Positions 1 to 9,267 of a stretch of DNA of 60,697 nucleotides are shown here, piece by piece (position 1 is the stretch's first letter; each line of letters opens with the position of its first letter). The notes under the pieces are model-generated. The model was not told where the DNA came from and searched no databases. It was given only the letters and a program-made list of their open reading frames with translations. The position numbers and the translations under genes were made by a program. This DNA comes from Rhodanobacter sp. (GTDB lineage Bacteria; Pseudomonadota; Gammaproteobacteria; Xanthomonadales; Rhodanobacteraceae): contig SCRO01000029.1 in the NCBI GenBank assembly GCA_004298505.1, forward strand, positions 1 through 60,697, read 5' to 3'.

Positions 1-272
1 TTGATCGCGTTGAACTCGATGTGCGCGACGGCGTGCACCAGCGCGGCGCGGCCTTCGGCACTGCCCAGCCCGCGTTGCGGGAGCTTGCGGGCATCCACCA
101 GCCTCGGTTTCGCCGGGCGGCCCGGAGGACCGATCGGTTCGGGCGGCGGCGAGGAGGCGGTGGGGCGCAGTTCGCCGGCCAGGCAGGCCTGCCAGGCGGC
201 GTGGGTCAGGCGCAGCTTGTCGACCGGATCGGTGGCGTCGAGGTAGCGTTTGGCGGCGTGGAGATCGGGCAT
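1..272 (-). CDS. DUF455 family ferritin-like protein, N-terminal part
   Basis: The reverse strand is open from an ATG at 272 to the window edge (90 codons, no stop). The peptide begins MPDLHAAKRYLDATDPVDKL and ends with HAVAHIEFNAI, which matches my memory of the first iron-binding helix of DUF455 ferritin-like proteins (His and Glu ligands in an HAVAHIE motif). Only the N-terminal third is present. The exact function of DUF455 is not established; a diiron-type fold is inferred from the motif. The next feature is a REP-like repeat pair and then purF in the same direction. Confidence 0.7.
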   Translation of the reverse strand, partial: MPDLHAAKRYLDATDPVDKLRLTHAAWQACLAGELRPTASSPPPEPIGPPGRPAKPRLVDARKLPQRGLGSAEGRAALVHAVAHIEFNAI

Positions 273-280
273 GAGGTTTC

Positions 281-372
281 GTAGGAGCACACTTGTGGGC
301 GATGCTTTTGCGCTTGCGATTCGCAATTCGCGATTCCCGGCCAAAGGGCATCGCCCGCGAGCGGGCTCCTAC
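281..372. repeat. REP-like inverted repeat pair
   Basis: Two copies of one motif face each other in the DUF455-purF gap. The left arm reads GTAGGAGCACACTTGTGGGC (281-300) and the right arm, 348-372, is its inverted relative (GCATCGCCCGCGAGCGGGCTC...). Each arm contains a short internal palindrome. The same unit recurs at 5261-5336. This is the usual form of Xanthomonadales REP elements paired as a BIME between genes. Confidence 0.7.
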
Positions 373-383
373 GATGGGTAAGT

Positions 384-1859
384 TCAGACGGCGCGGCGGG
401 CGGCTTTGGCGTCGTCCGAGCGCAGCATCTGGATCTGCTCCAGGTAATCGCGGTCCAGGCCAGTGACGTATTCGCCGGAGAAGCACGAGGTGTCGAAGTG
501 CTTGAGATTTTCGTTGCCGTCGCGCACCGCCCACTCCAGATCCTTGAGGTCTTGGTAGATCAGCCAGTCGGCGCCGAGCAGTTTTTCCACTTCCTGCTCG
601 GTGCGGCCGGCGGCGATCAGTTCACTGGTCGATGGCATGTCGATGCCGTAGATGTTCGGATAGCGCACGGGTGGTGCGGCGGAGGCGAAGTAGACACTCT
701 TTGCACCGGCCTCGCGCGCCATCTGGATGATCTGCCTGGAGGTGGTGCCGCGCACGATCGAGTCGTCCACCAGCAACACGTTCTTCTTGTTGAACTCCAG
801 CTCGATCGCGTTGAGTTTGCGGCGCACCGATTTCACGCGCTCGCCCTGCCCCGGCATGATGAAGGTGCGGCCGATGTAGCGGTTCTTGACGAGGCCCTCG
901 CGAAACGGCACGCCGAGCGCGCCCGCCAACGCGCTGGCGGCGGTGCGTGCGGTGTCGGGAATGGGGATGACCGCGTCGATCTCATGGTCGGGTCGCTCGC
1001 GCCGGATCTTCTCGGCCAGCTTCTCGCCCATGCGCAGGCGCGCCTTGTATACCGACACATCCTCGATCATTGAGTCCGGGCGTGCCAGGTAGACGTATTC
1101 GAAAATGCACGGCGAGTGCACCGCACCCTCGGCGCAACGGCGGCTATGCAGCTGGCCATTGTCGGTGATGATCACCGCTTCACTCGGCCTGATGTCGCGC
1201 AGTAGCTTGAAGCCGAGCACGTCCAGCGCCACCGACTCCGAAGCCACAGCGTATTCGTGACCTTCGGCGGTGGTCCGCTCACCCAGCACCAGCGGCCGGA
1301 TACCATGCGGATCGCGGAACGCCACCAGGCCATAGCCGAGCACCAGGGCGATGCAGGCATACCCGCCGCGCGCACGCGCATGCAAACCGGCGACGGCCTT
1401 GAAGATGTGGTCGGGGGTCAGCTGCATGCGATCCTGGATCTGCAGCTCGTGCGCCAGCACGTTGAGCAACACTTCGGAATCGGAATCGGTGTTGATGTGG
1501 CGGCGGTCACCCTCGAACATCTCGCGACGCAGTGCAGCGGTATTGACCAGGTTGCCGTTGTGCGCGAATGCGATGCCGTACGGGGAATTGACATACAGCG
1601 GCTGCGCCTCGGCGGAACCTTCCGAGCCCGCCGTGGGGTAGCGGCAATGGCCGATCCCGATACGCCCGCGCAGCTCACCCATCGCCTGCTCGTTGAAAAC
1701 ATCGCGCACCAGCCCGTTACCCTTGTGCAGGCGCAGCCGCGAGCCGTCCACCGTGGCGATGCCGGCCGCATCCTGGCCGCGGTGCTGCAGCACCGTCAAG
1801 CCGTCATAAAGCGCCGACGCCACTGCCGTGGTACCGACGATGCCGATGATTCCGCACAT
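384..1859 (-). CDS. purF: Amidophosphoribosyltransferase (PurF)
   Basis: This cytosolic enzyme catalyses the first committed step of purine synthesis, making 5-phosphoribosylamine from PRPP and glutamine. The protein has 491 aa and starts MCGIIGIVG, so Cys2 is the N-terminal nucleophile of the class II glutaminase domain (about residues 2-235). The phosphoribosyltransferase domain follows with the PRPP-binding motif [13 protein letters not shown] near residue 367. Length and motifs are those of a full-length PurF. It lies directly downstream of cvpA in the same direction, the classic cvpA-purF arrangement. Identification is secure. Confidence 0.97.
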   Translation of the reverse strand: MCGIIGIVGTTAVASALYDGLTVLQHRGQDAAGIATVDGSRLRLHKGNGLVRDVFNEQAMGELRGRIGIGHCRYPTAGSEGSAEAQPLYVNSPYGIAFAHNGNLVNTAALRREMFEGDRRHINTDSDSEVLLNVLAHELQIQDRMQLTPDHIFKAVAGLHARARGGYACIALVLGYGLVAFRDPHGIRPLVLGERTTAEGHEYAVASESVALDVLGFKLLRDIRPSEAVIITDNGQLHSRRCAEGAVHSPCIFEYVYLARPDSMIEDVSVYKARLRMGEKLAEKIRRERPDHEIDAVIPIPDTARTAASALAGALGVPFREGLVKNRYIGRTFIMPGQGERVKSVRRKLNAIELEFNKKNVLLVDDSIVRGTTSRQIIQMAREAGAKSVYFASAAPPVRYPNIYGIDMPSTSELIAAGRTEQEVEKLLGADWLIYQDLKDLEWAVRDGNENLKHFDTSCFSGEYVTGLDRDYLEQIQMLRSDDAKAARRAV

Positions 1860-1888
1860 GATTCGTGGCCTGTTTCAGGGATGCTGGT

Positions 1889-2623
1889 TCAAGGATGCCG
1901 AGGCGGGCTGCTGGCACTACCGGCCACGGCCGGCACCCGCGCGGTGGATGACGCCGCCGGTGCAGGATGCTGGGTTGAAATGGGGTCGTGCAAGCGCCCG
2001 GACAAGTTGTGTACCTGCTGCAGAAGGTCGGAACGTGCAACGCGACCGAGCAAGCCTGATGATCGGGTTGCGCTGGACGCCGCTGGTGCCGGCCGTTGCA
2101 GCATCGGTTCAGACTTCAGCTTGTCCAGCACGGCCTGCGGGCGCAGGTGGTCCGCCACGCTCGCCGGGATATTCTGGCCCAGCCACGCAGCGGTGGTCTG
2201 GAACCGCGGCAGCAAGGTGGAGTGCTGCCACCAGGATTCGCGCGTCAAGGCAGTAAGCCCAACCAGGAACACCGCGAGCGTCACCACCAGCACGCCACGC
2301 ACGAAGCCAAACAGCACGCCGAGCAGGCGATCGATGCCGCTCAACCCGGTGCTCCAGATCAAGCGCCTGGCCGCAAGCCGCACGAGAGCACCGAGCAGCA
2401 ACACACCAACGAAGCAAATCGCGTAACCCAGGATGAGCCGGGCCACCGACAGGGAAATCACGTGTTCGAACAGCGCCGCAACATCCGGACCAAACAACGC
2501 GGCCACCACAAAGGCGGCAACCCAGATCACCAGCGACAGCAGCTCCGCGACCAGGCCACGCAGCAGACCCATCAGGACTGACAGCACCAGAATGCCCAGA
2601 ATGATCGCATCGACCCAGTTCAT
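1889..2623 (-). CDS. cvpA: CvpA family membrane protein
   Basis: A 244-aa inner-membrane protein starting MNWVDAIILGILVLSVLMG, with about four hydrophobic helices in the first 160 residues and a long Ala/Pro/Ser-rich C-terminal tail. CvpA was named for colicin V production in E. coli; its biochemical role is still unclear. I chose the ATG at 2623 because the longer frame would need a TTG at 2641, while relatives start MNW. It sits 29 bp upstream of purF and downstream of the SPOR gene, the conserved Xanthomonadales order. The tail is longer than in the E. coli protein. Confidence 0.9.
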   Translation of the reverse strand: MNWVDAIILGILVLSVLMGLLRGLVAELLSLVIWVAAFVVAALFGPDVAALFEHVISLSVARLILGYAICFVGVLLLGALVRLAARRLIWSTGLSGIDRLLGVLFGFVRGVLVVTLAVFLVGLTALTRESWWQHSTLLPRFQTTAAWLGQNIPASVADHLRPQAVLDKLKSEPMLQRPAPAASSATRSSGLLGRVARSDLLQQVHNLSGRLHDPISTQHPAPAASSTARVPAVAGSASSPPRHP

Positions 2624-2812
2624 GGCTTCAAGCGACTCCAACGCCTTGATGCTGCTGCCCGCGTGCGGTCATTCGCGCAAAGGCGTGGCTCCATGTCATC
2701 ACAGGTCCTCGCCGACCGGCTTGCCACTGTCGGCGACATGACGCCTTGTGCACGTCGTTCGAGGCTTCCATGGGAATTGGCGGCACGGTGTGGGACATGC
2801 ATGGCGGCGGCG

Positions 2813-3847
2813 TCAGGGCACGGAAACGACGTTGCCATCGATCCCCAGCTTGGTCTTGATCTGGTCGTGCACGCGCTGTGCGTCGACCCGCTGGATTTGC
2901 GGACCTGCGCGCACGCGCCACAACGTTTTCCCGCCGGACTGTACCGAGTCGACAAAACCGTCAAAGCCCGCCGCGCGCAGCTTGTCGCGCAAGGCGACCG
3001 CGTCGGCCTGGCTGCTTACCGCCGCCAATTGCACGGCCCAGCCACCAGGCTTGCCCGGGCTGGCCGTCGCCGCTGCCGATGCGTTGTTCGCGCTGGCGTC
3101 CTGTTCCAGTCGCGCCGGCAACCCGGGAATCGACTGGGTGATCTTCAGGCGTGCAGCTTCGGCCGCGGTGCGCGTCGCGAATGGCCCGGCGATGACCAGG
3201 GTGCGCGGCTTGCCGGCCTGGGTGATGGCATGGCCAGTCACCGGATAACCCAGCGCGCGCACACGATGTTGCAAACGCGCCGCGCCGGCGGGACTGGCAT
3301 AGGCACTGAGATTGAGCGTGTAACTCCCGTGTCCGATCAGCGCCGCGGATGACTTGGCCTCGATCGGAGTTGGCTTGCCAGGCGACGCGGCAGCCACCGC
3401 CGGCTTGCCCGGCGATCTCGTTGCCGGCGTCTGCCCCGCGGGAGCCGCTGCCGCGGTGGCTCCCGTGCCTCGCTGCGGAATCACCGGTTGGGTCGGCGAT
3501 GCACCGCTGCCGATGGTCACCGTCGGCGGCTTCGGCTTGCGGCCCGCTTCCGGGTCGAGCTCCACGTCGCGCGGACGGTTTGAATCGATGCTGACGGTGG
3601 CGATGCGATCGCCCGGGGCCGGCGCGGCGGCAGAGGTCGCCACGGCGGCTGCGCCCGAGGTGCTCACCGACGCGCCGGGATTCAGGTTCATTGTCCTGGT
3701 TTGCAGGTCGCGATCGGGAGCCGGCGGAATGGCCAGGCTGACCGACTGGTCGCTACCCGGCGCCGGCGGACTGCCGGAGAAGAACATCGGCACGAAGATG
3801 ACGACCAACGCTATCAGGACGGCAGCACCGAGCAGGCGTGTTTTCAA
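2813..3847 (-). CDS. SPOR-domain cell-division-type protein (DedD-like)
   Basis: A 344-aa bitopic inner-membrane protein. A helix at about residues 5-24 (LLGAAVLIALVVIFVPMFF) is followed by a Pro/Ala-rich linker and two SPOR-like repeats (about residues 190-270 and 275-344; the second begins WAVQLAAVSSQADA). SPOR domains bind denuded glycan strands at the division septum. The start is a TTG at 3847, supported by a GGGAG Shine-Dalgarno seven bases upstream; no ATG is available near there. The position between folC and cvpA matches the DedD locus of other gammaproteobacteria. Confidence 0.85.
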   Translation of the reverse strand: MKTRLLGAAVLIALVVIFVPMFFSGSPPAPGSDQSVSLAIPPAPDRDLQTRTMNLNPGASVSTSGAAAVATSAAAPAPGDRIATVSIDSNRPRDVELDPEAGRKPKPPTVTIGSGASPTQPVIPQRGTGATAAAAPAGQTPATRSPGKPAVAAASPGKPTPIEAKSSAALIGHGSYTLNLSAYASPAGAARLQHRVRALGYPVTGHAITQAGKPRTLVIAGPFATRTAAEAARLKITQSIPGLPARLEQDASANNASAAATASPGKPGGWAVQLAAVSSQADAVALRDKLRAAGFDGFVDSVQSGGKTLWRVRAGPQIQRVDAQRVHDQIKTKLGIDGNVVSVP

Positions 3848-3923
3848 GTTTTCGCTCCCAGGCGGCAAACACAAGACGCAAGCATGTGATTATACCTGCC
3901 CGCGCATCGCGCCATGGCGCGGC

Positions 3924-5198
3924 TCAGGGCGACTGTTCAGCGATCACCGCGCTGGCCACGAAAAACGAGCCAAAAGCGAGGATGCGCCCGCCTGGCGACG
4001 TCGCGCGCCGCGCCTCTGCCAACGCGGCTGCCACGTCGGCATGAACATCGAAACGTGCCCGCGGCAGGGTTTTGCACAAGGTTGCGGCGAGCGCGGCCAC
4101 GGCGAGGCCGCGCGGCGTTGCCTGATCCAGCCCTGCCAGATGCCAGTGCTCGATGCGCGTGCCGAGTGCAGCCACCACACCGGCCACGTCCTTGTCGGCC
4201 AGCGCACCGTAGACGGCATGCACACCACCGGGCGGCTGCACCTCCAGCCATTCGGCCAGCGCCCGTGCGGCCTGCGGGTTGTGTCCCACATCCACGAACA
4301 GTGGCGGCTCGCCGCCGAGTGCCTGCAATCGCGCTGCGAGCCGCACCTCGTGCAGCCCGACGCTGGCTGCCGCGAACAGCGCACTGGGTGTGAGCGCGCC
4401 TGCATCGAGCGCATGCAGCGCGGCAATTGCGGTCGCCGCGTTGGCGTATTGCACTGGCGCTGCCAGTGGCGGATCAGGCAGCTCCATCGAGGTACCGTCG
4501 CGATGGCGCCAACGCCAGCCATCATGGTGGCGCTGCACAACAAAGTCGCTGCCGGCACGTTCGACCCCCGCGCCGCATTCGGCCAGCGCTGCAAGCAGGC
4601 CGGCAGGCGGATCCAGCTCGCCCACGATCGCCGGCCGCCCACGCCGCGCGATGCCGCCTTTTTCGCGGCCGATACTGTCGCGGTCCGGGCCTAGCCAGTC
4701 CATGTGATCGAGGTCGACCGTGGTGATCACCGCTACATCCGCGTCGATGATATTCACCGCGTCGAGCCGCCCACCCAACCCCACCTCAAGTACGGCCGCG
4801 TCGACGCCGGCACCGGCGAACAGATCCAACGCGGCCAGCGTGCCGAATTCGAAATAGGTCAGTGGCAGCCTGCCACGCGCCGCTTCAATCCGCTCGAATA
4901 CAGCAATCAACGCGGCATCCTCGGCCAGCACGCCATTGATGCGGATGCGTTCGTTGTAGATGAGCAGGTGCGGCGAAGTGAAGGCGCCCACGCGCAACCC
5001 CGCCGCCGTCAGCATGGCCTCGAGCAGGGCCACGGTAGACCCCTTGCCGTTCGTGCCAGCCACAGTGATTACCCGCGGCGCCGGGCGTGGCGCGCCCATC
5101 CGCTGCCACACCTCGCGCACGCGATCGAGCCCGAGCTCGATGCTGTGGATGTTGACGTGTTGCTGGTACGCCAGCCATTCAGCGAGATTGCGGGTCAT
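3924..5198 (-). CDS. folC: Bifunctional folylpolyglutamate/dihydrofolate synthase
   Basis: This cytosolic ATP-dependent ligase adds glutamate to dihydropteroate and to folates. The protein is 424 aa, the usual FolC length. The P-loop VAGTNGKGST lies near residues 46-55 and a Mur-ligase-type core with a DxDHMDWLG segment follows near residue 170. It starts at the ATG at 5198 and begins the leftward run folC, SPOR gene, cvpA, purF. Identification rests on the P-loop, the ligase fold and the conserved neighbourhood. Confidence 0.95.
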   Translation of the reverse strand: MTRNLAEWLAYQQHVNIHSIELGLDRVREVWQRMGAPRPAPRVITVAGTNGKGSTVALLEAMLTAAGLRVGAFTSPHLLIYNERIRINGVLAEDAALIAVFERIEAARGRLPLTYFEFGTLAALDLFAGAGVDAAVLEVGLGGRLDAVNIIDADVAVITTVDLDHMDWLGPDRDSIGREKGGIARRGRPAIVGELDPPAGLLAALAECGAGVERAGSDFVVQRHHDGWRWRHRDGTSMELPDPPLAAPVQYANAATAIAALHALDAGALTPSALFAAASVGLHEVRLAARLQALGGEPPLFVDVGHNPQAARALAEWLEVQPPGGVHAVYGALADKDVAGVVAALGTRIEHWHLAGLDQATPRGLAVAALAATLCKTLPRARFDVHADVAAALAEARRATSPGGRILAFGSFFVASAVIAEQSP

Positions 5199-5260
5199 GA
5201 GTGATCATCTGAGGAAAAAGAAGGCGACCATCGCGCCCAACCGGCCACGACCGCCCTATT

Positions 5261-5336
5261 GTAGAAGCCTGCTTGCAGGCGATGCTGTTGGTATCGGGCA
5301 TCCAGAGCAAGGGCATCCCCCGCGAGCGGGCTCCTT
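5261..5336. repeat. Second REP-like inverted pair
   Basis: The left arm at 5261 (GTAGAAGCCTGCTTGCAGGC) and the right arm ending at 5336 (CCCGCGAGCGGGCTCCTT) are diverged copies of the pair at 281-372, again with internal palindromes. It lies at the 3' end of folC's upstream debris, next to a pseudogene. Confidence 0.6.
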
Positions 5337-5349
5337 GGCAGGGGCGTTG

Positions 5350-5926
5350 GTATGGTGCTGTCGACGGCGGGTCGTCGCTGCCGCATATCGCCAACGCAAA
5401 CGCCTTGACCATGTCGGGATGGGTAGCGGTGTCGCGAGCAGCAGCGAGTTCCTCTGCGCGCGCCGGCCACGCCCTTGTTGAAATGCAGTGCAAACTCCCA
5501 TTCGCGCGATGCCGCGAACATGGCCTCGACCAACCGCGGCTGATTCCGCTGCTCCTGCAACGAGCCCGGCGGCCAGGCCGAGCCGAAACCGTGCAGGAAC
5601 CAACCCACCTGCCCCTGATCGCCAGCCCACAGGAAATGCTTGCGCGGTGCGCCCGGGCCGAGTGTCCTCGACGATCAATTGCAGCGCGTGCTGGCGGGAG
5701 AAGTCTGCATCCCGGAAACGCCGCGCCGGCAAGGCGACCACGGTGACCTCGCGAGCAAACGTGTACTCCTTGCGTACACGCACCCATGGCAGGAACGGCG
5801 CGCCTGCTGCGCCTGCGCCTGGCCCAGCCCCTGGAATACCATCGAGATGCGCAGCGCGTTGTCGGACTGGAACACCATCTGCTCGCCCCAGTGCGGGTTG
5901 AACAGGTCGTTGCGATAGAAACTCAT
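5350..5926 (-). pseudogene. FAD-binding oxidoreductase remnant (C-terminal part)
   Basis: Three reverse frames together read as one protein. They start MSFYRNDLFNPHWGEQMVFQ, pass through a segment with WFLHGFGSAW and EWEFALHFNKGVAGA, and end near ATHPDMVKAFALAICGS. The order and the final motif resemble the C-terminal region of FAD-linked oxidases, where ADP-like motifs precede a closing segment with ...AFALAI. At least two frameshifts separate the pieces and the N-terminal FAD domain is missing. The family assignment is from memory and moderate; the decayed state is clear. Confidence 0.5.
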
Positions 5927-5943
5927 CGCCTCGCGATAGGCAG

Positions 5944-6285
5944 CATCGGCGGCAACATCGTGCAGAAATTCGACGACAGCAAGCCGAGCATCCCGGTGCC
6001 GTCCACCTCCTCGCGCTGGGGCTCACTGGCCTCGTTCGGCGCACACCGCTGGCCCGGCACCAAACGCTATTACGGCACCAGCGGCAACAGTTTTGTCGCG
6101 ATGGTGGAGTTCGGCCCGAAGGCACGCGCCCGCGCGATCACCGCTGGCGGCGAAAGCGGCCACCCGGACGCGCCGCACTTCAACGACGAAGCTGAGCGCT
6201 ATACCACCGGAACTTGCGCACGGTGTATTTCTGGCCCGAACAATTGAAGGGGCATACCGAGTGGGTGTACCACCCGGGCGGCTGA
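5944..6285 (+). pseudogene. Penicillin acylase family C-terminal remnant
   Basis: The forward strand encodes the final 110 or so residues of an Ntn-type acylase: SSRWGSLASFG, then GTSGNSFVAMVEFGPKARA, then GESGHPDAPHFNDEAERY. A one-base frameshift near 6210 moves the ending (LRTVYFWPEQLKGHTEW, then a stop at 6283-6285) into another frame. Penicillin/acyl-homoserine-lactone acylases end with this 'save the product of a GDSF...VEFG' and 'GQS...PHY' pattern. The catalytic beta-chain N-terminus is absent, so no activity is expected. It directly abuts the opposing oxidoreductase remnant, so a deletion joined two broken genes. Confidence 0.7.
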
Positions 6286-6382
6286 ACGCCTGCGCGACGA
6301 CATCGCGGGCGCAGCGCAACACACGGCCAGATGCTAAAAACGAGCGCCGGGCCATCGCCCGGCGCTCGCGTACCGGCAGCAA

Positions 6383-6940
6383 TCACGCTGCACTGACCTC
6401 GATCTTCTTACCTTGGCTTTTCTGCACTGCCTCGGGCTTGCGCGGAACCGTGACGGTCAGCACGCCACTCTTGAACTGGGCACTGATGGCGGCATCGTCG
6501 ACATCCTCCGGCAGTTCAATCGTGCGCTGGAAGGCACCGTAGTTGCGCTCGATGCGGTGCACCTGCGCGCCATCCTCGTGCTTCTCCTGGCGCTTTTCGC
6601 CGGCGATGGTCAGCGTGCCCTCGCGCACCCGCACATCGATGTCCTTGTGCTCCACGCCCGGCACCTCGATCTCGAGGGTATAGGCCTGCTTGCCCTCGAC
6701 GATATCCACTTTCGGACGCAGCATGTCCTGCCCGACCGACGCCAAGCCGGAACCGGCGGACATCAGGCCGAAATCATCGAAGAAATCCTCGAAGATGCGG
6801 TCGATGCCGCGATGCAGGCGCGACAGCGGCAGCACGTCCTGGCGCTCATCCGTGCGCACGCTGATATCACGCGGGGACCTGCTGTCGGTGCGGAACCAAT
6901 TCAGCGGCGACAAACGACCCAGTTCAAGTGAAGTACCCAT
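6383..6940 (-). CDS. Hsp20/alpha-crystallin small heat-shock protein
   Basis: A 185-aa ATP-independent chaperone. The alpha-crystallin domain covers about residues 75-170, with the GTLTIAGEKRQEKHEDG loop, NYGAFQRTIELPEDVD and the closing GVLTVTVPRK. The start is the ATG at 6940, with a strong GGAGGTGA Shine-Dalgarno eight bases upstream; the longer frame begins with a TTG inside that site. It stands alone. No clear heat-shock promoter could be recognised in the 130 bases upstream. Confidence 0.93.
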   Translation of the reverse strand: MGTSLELGRLSPLNWFRTDSRSPRDISVRTDERQDVLPLSRLHRGIDRIFEDFFDDFGLMSAGSGLASVGQDMLRPKVDIVEGKQAYTLEIEVPGVEHKDIDVRVREGTLTIAGEKRQEKHEDGAQVHRIERNYGAFQRTIELPEDVDDAAISAQFKSGVLTVTVPRKPEAVQKSQGKKIEVSAA

Positions 6941-7071
6941 GACGGTCACCTCCAAGCCACTAAAGATGTTCAGGAAACCTATTCAATGAACGCCACTCGG
7001 CACGGGCGACAGGCAGCCTGGCCAGCGGCGTGCAGTAAGATCGTCAGCAAGCGCGAAAGTTCATCTGATAA

Positions 7072-7317
7072 ATGGCCATCCAAACGTCCATACAGCATCT
7101 GTTAATCATGTCGCCGCCGAGCAGTCGAAGCCCATGGCGTTCGGCGGCAGATCACGTCAGCCTCAACCTGGAACTTCTTGATCAACTGGCCTCGTTCCAG
7201 AATTACGTGATCGCCCACAAGCTGCTGCACTTGCGCATCCGCAATCACGGCAAGCTGTTTGCCGCCACGCTGAGAGCGCATCTGTCCGGCAACCCCTGGA
7301 TCGAGCGCGCACAGTGA
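7072..7317 (+). pseudogene. Zinc-metallopeptidase (YgjP/DUF45-type) fragment with lost catalytic Glu
   Basis: The last 55 residues of this 81-codon frame read DVSLNLELLDQLASF...VIAHKLLHLRIRNHGKLF, which matches the end of the YgjP-like/DUF45 metal-dependent hydrolases, where the motif is HELLH followed by NHG. Here the Glu codon is AAG (Lys), a single G-to-A change, so the catalytic base is gone. The N-terminal beta domain is absent and the first 25 residues do not look related. It is best read as a truncated, inactive gene. Confidence 0.6.
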
Positions 7318-7586
7318 ATCAAGCTCGGTGAACCGCGATGCGTGGCGAGGGCCGTCTCAGCGCCTCAACGGCGTGAGTGCACCGAGGCGTCCACGTATCA
7401 GGCGACAAGCCGGACTCGGCGTGCGCATGGCTGCGCGGGATTTGCGCGGAGGTTCGATGTGGCCGGTAGTGCCCGCGTGGGCGGCATTCCTGCGGGATCC
7501 GGCGACACACAGCGCTGCCAACCCGGCCACGTTGCCAGCACGGGCTGGCGCTAGAATGCGCGCACCCTCCCTCGCCCGCCCTCCCC

Positions 7587-8516
7587 ATGCAACCTGCCAA
7601 CCTGGCCCGCCTGCAGATTCATTTCTGCGTGTTGCTGTGGGGCTTCACCGCGATTCTCGGCAAGCTGATCACGCTGCCCGCGCTGCCGCTGGTGTGGTGG
7701 CGCATGTTGCTGGTGGCGGTCGCCCTGTTGCTGGTGCCCAGGGTACGCCGCAACCTGCGCGCGATGCCGTGGCGGCTGATCGGCGCCTATGCCGGCATCG
7801 GCGTGCTGGTGTCGCTGCACTGGCTGACCTTCTACGCGGCGATCAAGCTGTCCAACGCCTCGGTCGGCGCCACCTGCATCGCGCTGGGACCGGTGTTCCT
7901 GGCCTTCATCGAGCCGTGGCTGACCCGGCGCAAGTTCGATCCGCGCGAGCTGCTGATCGGCGCGGCGGTGGTACCGGGCGTGGTGATGGTGGTCGGCGGC
8001 GTACCGGTAGACATGCGCATCGGCATCGCGGTCGGCGTGCTGTCGGCGTTGTTCGTGGCGCTGTTCGGCTCGCTCAACAAACGCATGGTGGAATCGGGCG
8101 ATCCGCTGACCGTGACCTTCATCGAGCTGGGCACCGGCACCGCCTTCCTCACCGTGTTGGCGCCGCTGCTGCCGCACCAGGGCGCCTTGTTCGTGCTGCC
8201 CGGCGCGCACGACACTTTGCTGCTGCTGGTACTGGCGTTCGGCTGCACGCTGCTGCCGTTCTCGCTGGCGCTGGTCGCGCTGCGTCACATGAGCGCGTTC
8301 GGCACCCAGATGGTGACCAACCTGGAACCGGTCTACGCGATCGTGCTGGCGATCGTGCTGCTGGGCGAGCAGCACGAGCTTGACGGCTGGTTCTACCTGG
8401 GTGTGACGGTAATCCTCGCCGCCGTGTTCGTGCACCCGCTGCTGCACCGCAAACGCCGCATCACCACCCAGCCCGAACTGATGGGTACGACGGAAAGCCA
8501 CAGCATGGTCGACTGA
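7587..8516 (+). CDS. EamA-type drug/metabolite transporter
   Basis: A 309-aa inner-membrane protein with about ten hydrophobic helices in two EamA repeats (about residues 5-140 and 150-290). Each repeat has the family's GlxLLxxxLL-type helices, for example AGIGVLVSLHWLTFYAAI and AIVLAIVLLGEQHE. Substrate cannot be told from sequence. It is monocistronic: the preceding 268 bases (7318-7586) hold no recognisable gene, and the two-component system starts 70 bp downstream. A second EamA protein, with a His-rich tail, lies at 16998. Confidence 0.88.
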   Translation: MQPANLARLQIHFCVLLWGFTAILGKLITLPALPLVWWRMLLVAVALLLVPRVRRNLRAMPWRLIGAYAGIGVLVSLHWLTFYAAIKLSNASVGATCIALGPVFLAFIEPWLTRRKFDPRELLIGAAVVPGVVMVVGGVPVDMRIGIAVGVLSALFVALFGSLNKRMVESGDPLTVTFIELGTGTAFLTVLAPLLPHQGALFVLPGAHDTLLLLVLAFGCTLLPFSLALVALRHMSAFGTQMVTNLEPVYAIVLAIVLLGEQHELDGWFYLGVTVILAAVFVHPLLHRKRRITTQPELMGTTESHSMVD

Positions 8517-8586
8517 GGTTCTCGTCTGCGAGTCGCAGCCACAGGGTAGACTCCAGATTTCCGGCCGCTCGAATCCTCAACCGTCC

Positions 8587-9267
8587 ATGCGCATCCTCAT
8601 TGCCGAAGACGAAGCCAAGGCGCGCCGCTATCTGGCGCAGGGCCTCACTGAGCAAGGCTATACGGTGGCACTGGCCGAAGACGGTCACACCGCACTGACC
8701 CTGTTGCGCGAGCATGTGTTCGACGTGATCGTGCTGGACGTCATGCTGCCCGGGCGCGATGGCTGGAGCATCGTCAAGACCATGCGCGCCGAGGGGGATC
8801 GCACGCCGGTACTGTTTCTCACCGCGCGCCATCACGTCGAGGATCGAGTCCGCGGCTTCGAACTGGGCGGGGATGACTATCTGGTCAAACCGTTCGCGTT
8901 CGCCGAACTGCTGGCGCGCCTGCAGAGCCTGCTGCGCCGTGCCGCGCCGACTGCGTCGGTCGCGACGATCGAGATCGGGGAGCTCATCATCGATGCACTG
9001 CGACATGAGGTCACGCGTGGCGGACAGACGCTGCAGCTGACCCCAAAGGAATATGCGCTGTTGTTGTTGCTGGCCCGCCATCGCGGGCGTGTGTTGTCAC
9101 GCACACTCATCGCCGAAAGCGTGTGGGGTGTGTTCTTCGAAACGCAGACCAATGTGGTCGATGTGGTGGTCCGCCGCCTGCGTGCCAAGCTGGATGCGCC
9201 CTTTGCCGAACCATTGCTGCACACCGTGCGCGGGGTGGGCTATATGCTGGATTGCCATGCGCATTGA
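8587..9267 (+). CDS. CusR/CopR-type heavy-metal response regulator
   Basis: A 226-aa OmpR-family transcription factor. The receiver domain has acidic residues near 7-9, phospho-acceptor Asp51 (VIVLDVMLPGRDGW) and Lys101 (LVKPF). The C-terminal winged helix (about 127-222) carries LTPKEYALLLLLARHRGRVLSR and VRRLRAKLD. This pattern fits the heavy-metal subgroup (CusR, CopR, CzcR, IrlR). It overlaps the kinase gene by 11 bp and precedes a CusCBA-type efflux operon whose upstream region contains a CusR-like box (11289-11304). The metal is not known from sequence; copper or silver is the first guess. Confidence 0.9.
   Translation: MRILIAEDEAKARRYLAQGLTEQGYTVALAEDGHTALTLLREHVFDVIVLDVMLPGRDGWSIVKTMRAEGDRTPVLFLTARHHVEDRVRGFELGGDDYLVKPFAFAELLARLQSLLRRAAPTASVATIEIGELIIDALRHEVTRGGQTLQLTPKEYALLLLLARHRGRVLSRTLIAESVWGVFFETQTNVVDVVVRRLRAKLDAPFAEPLLHTVRGVGYMLDCHAH

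Noticed and set aside
5250..6125. Reverse frame of 289 codons as an intact gene
   Set aside because: Recognisable oxidoreductase segments jump between three frames in this interval, so the long frame is a by-product of frameshifts.
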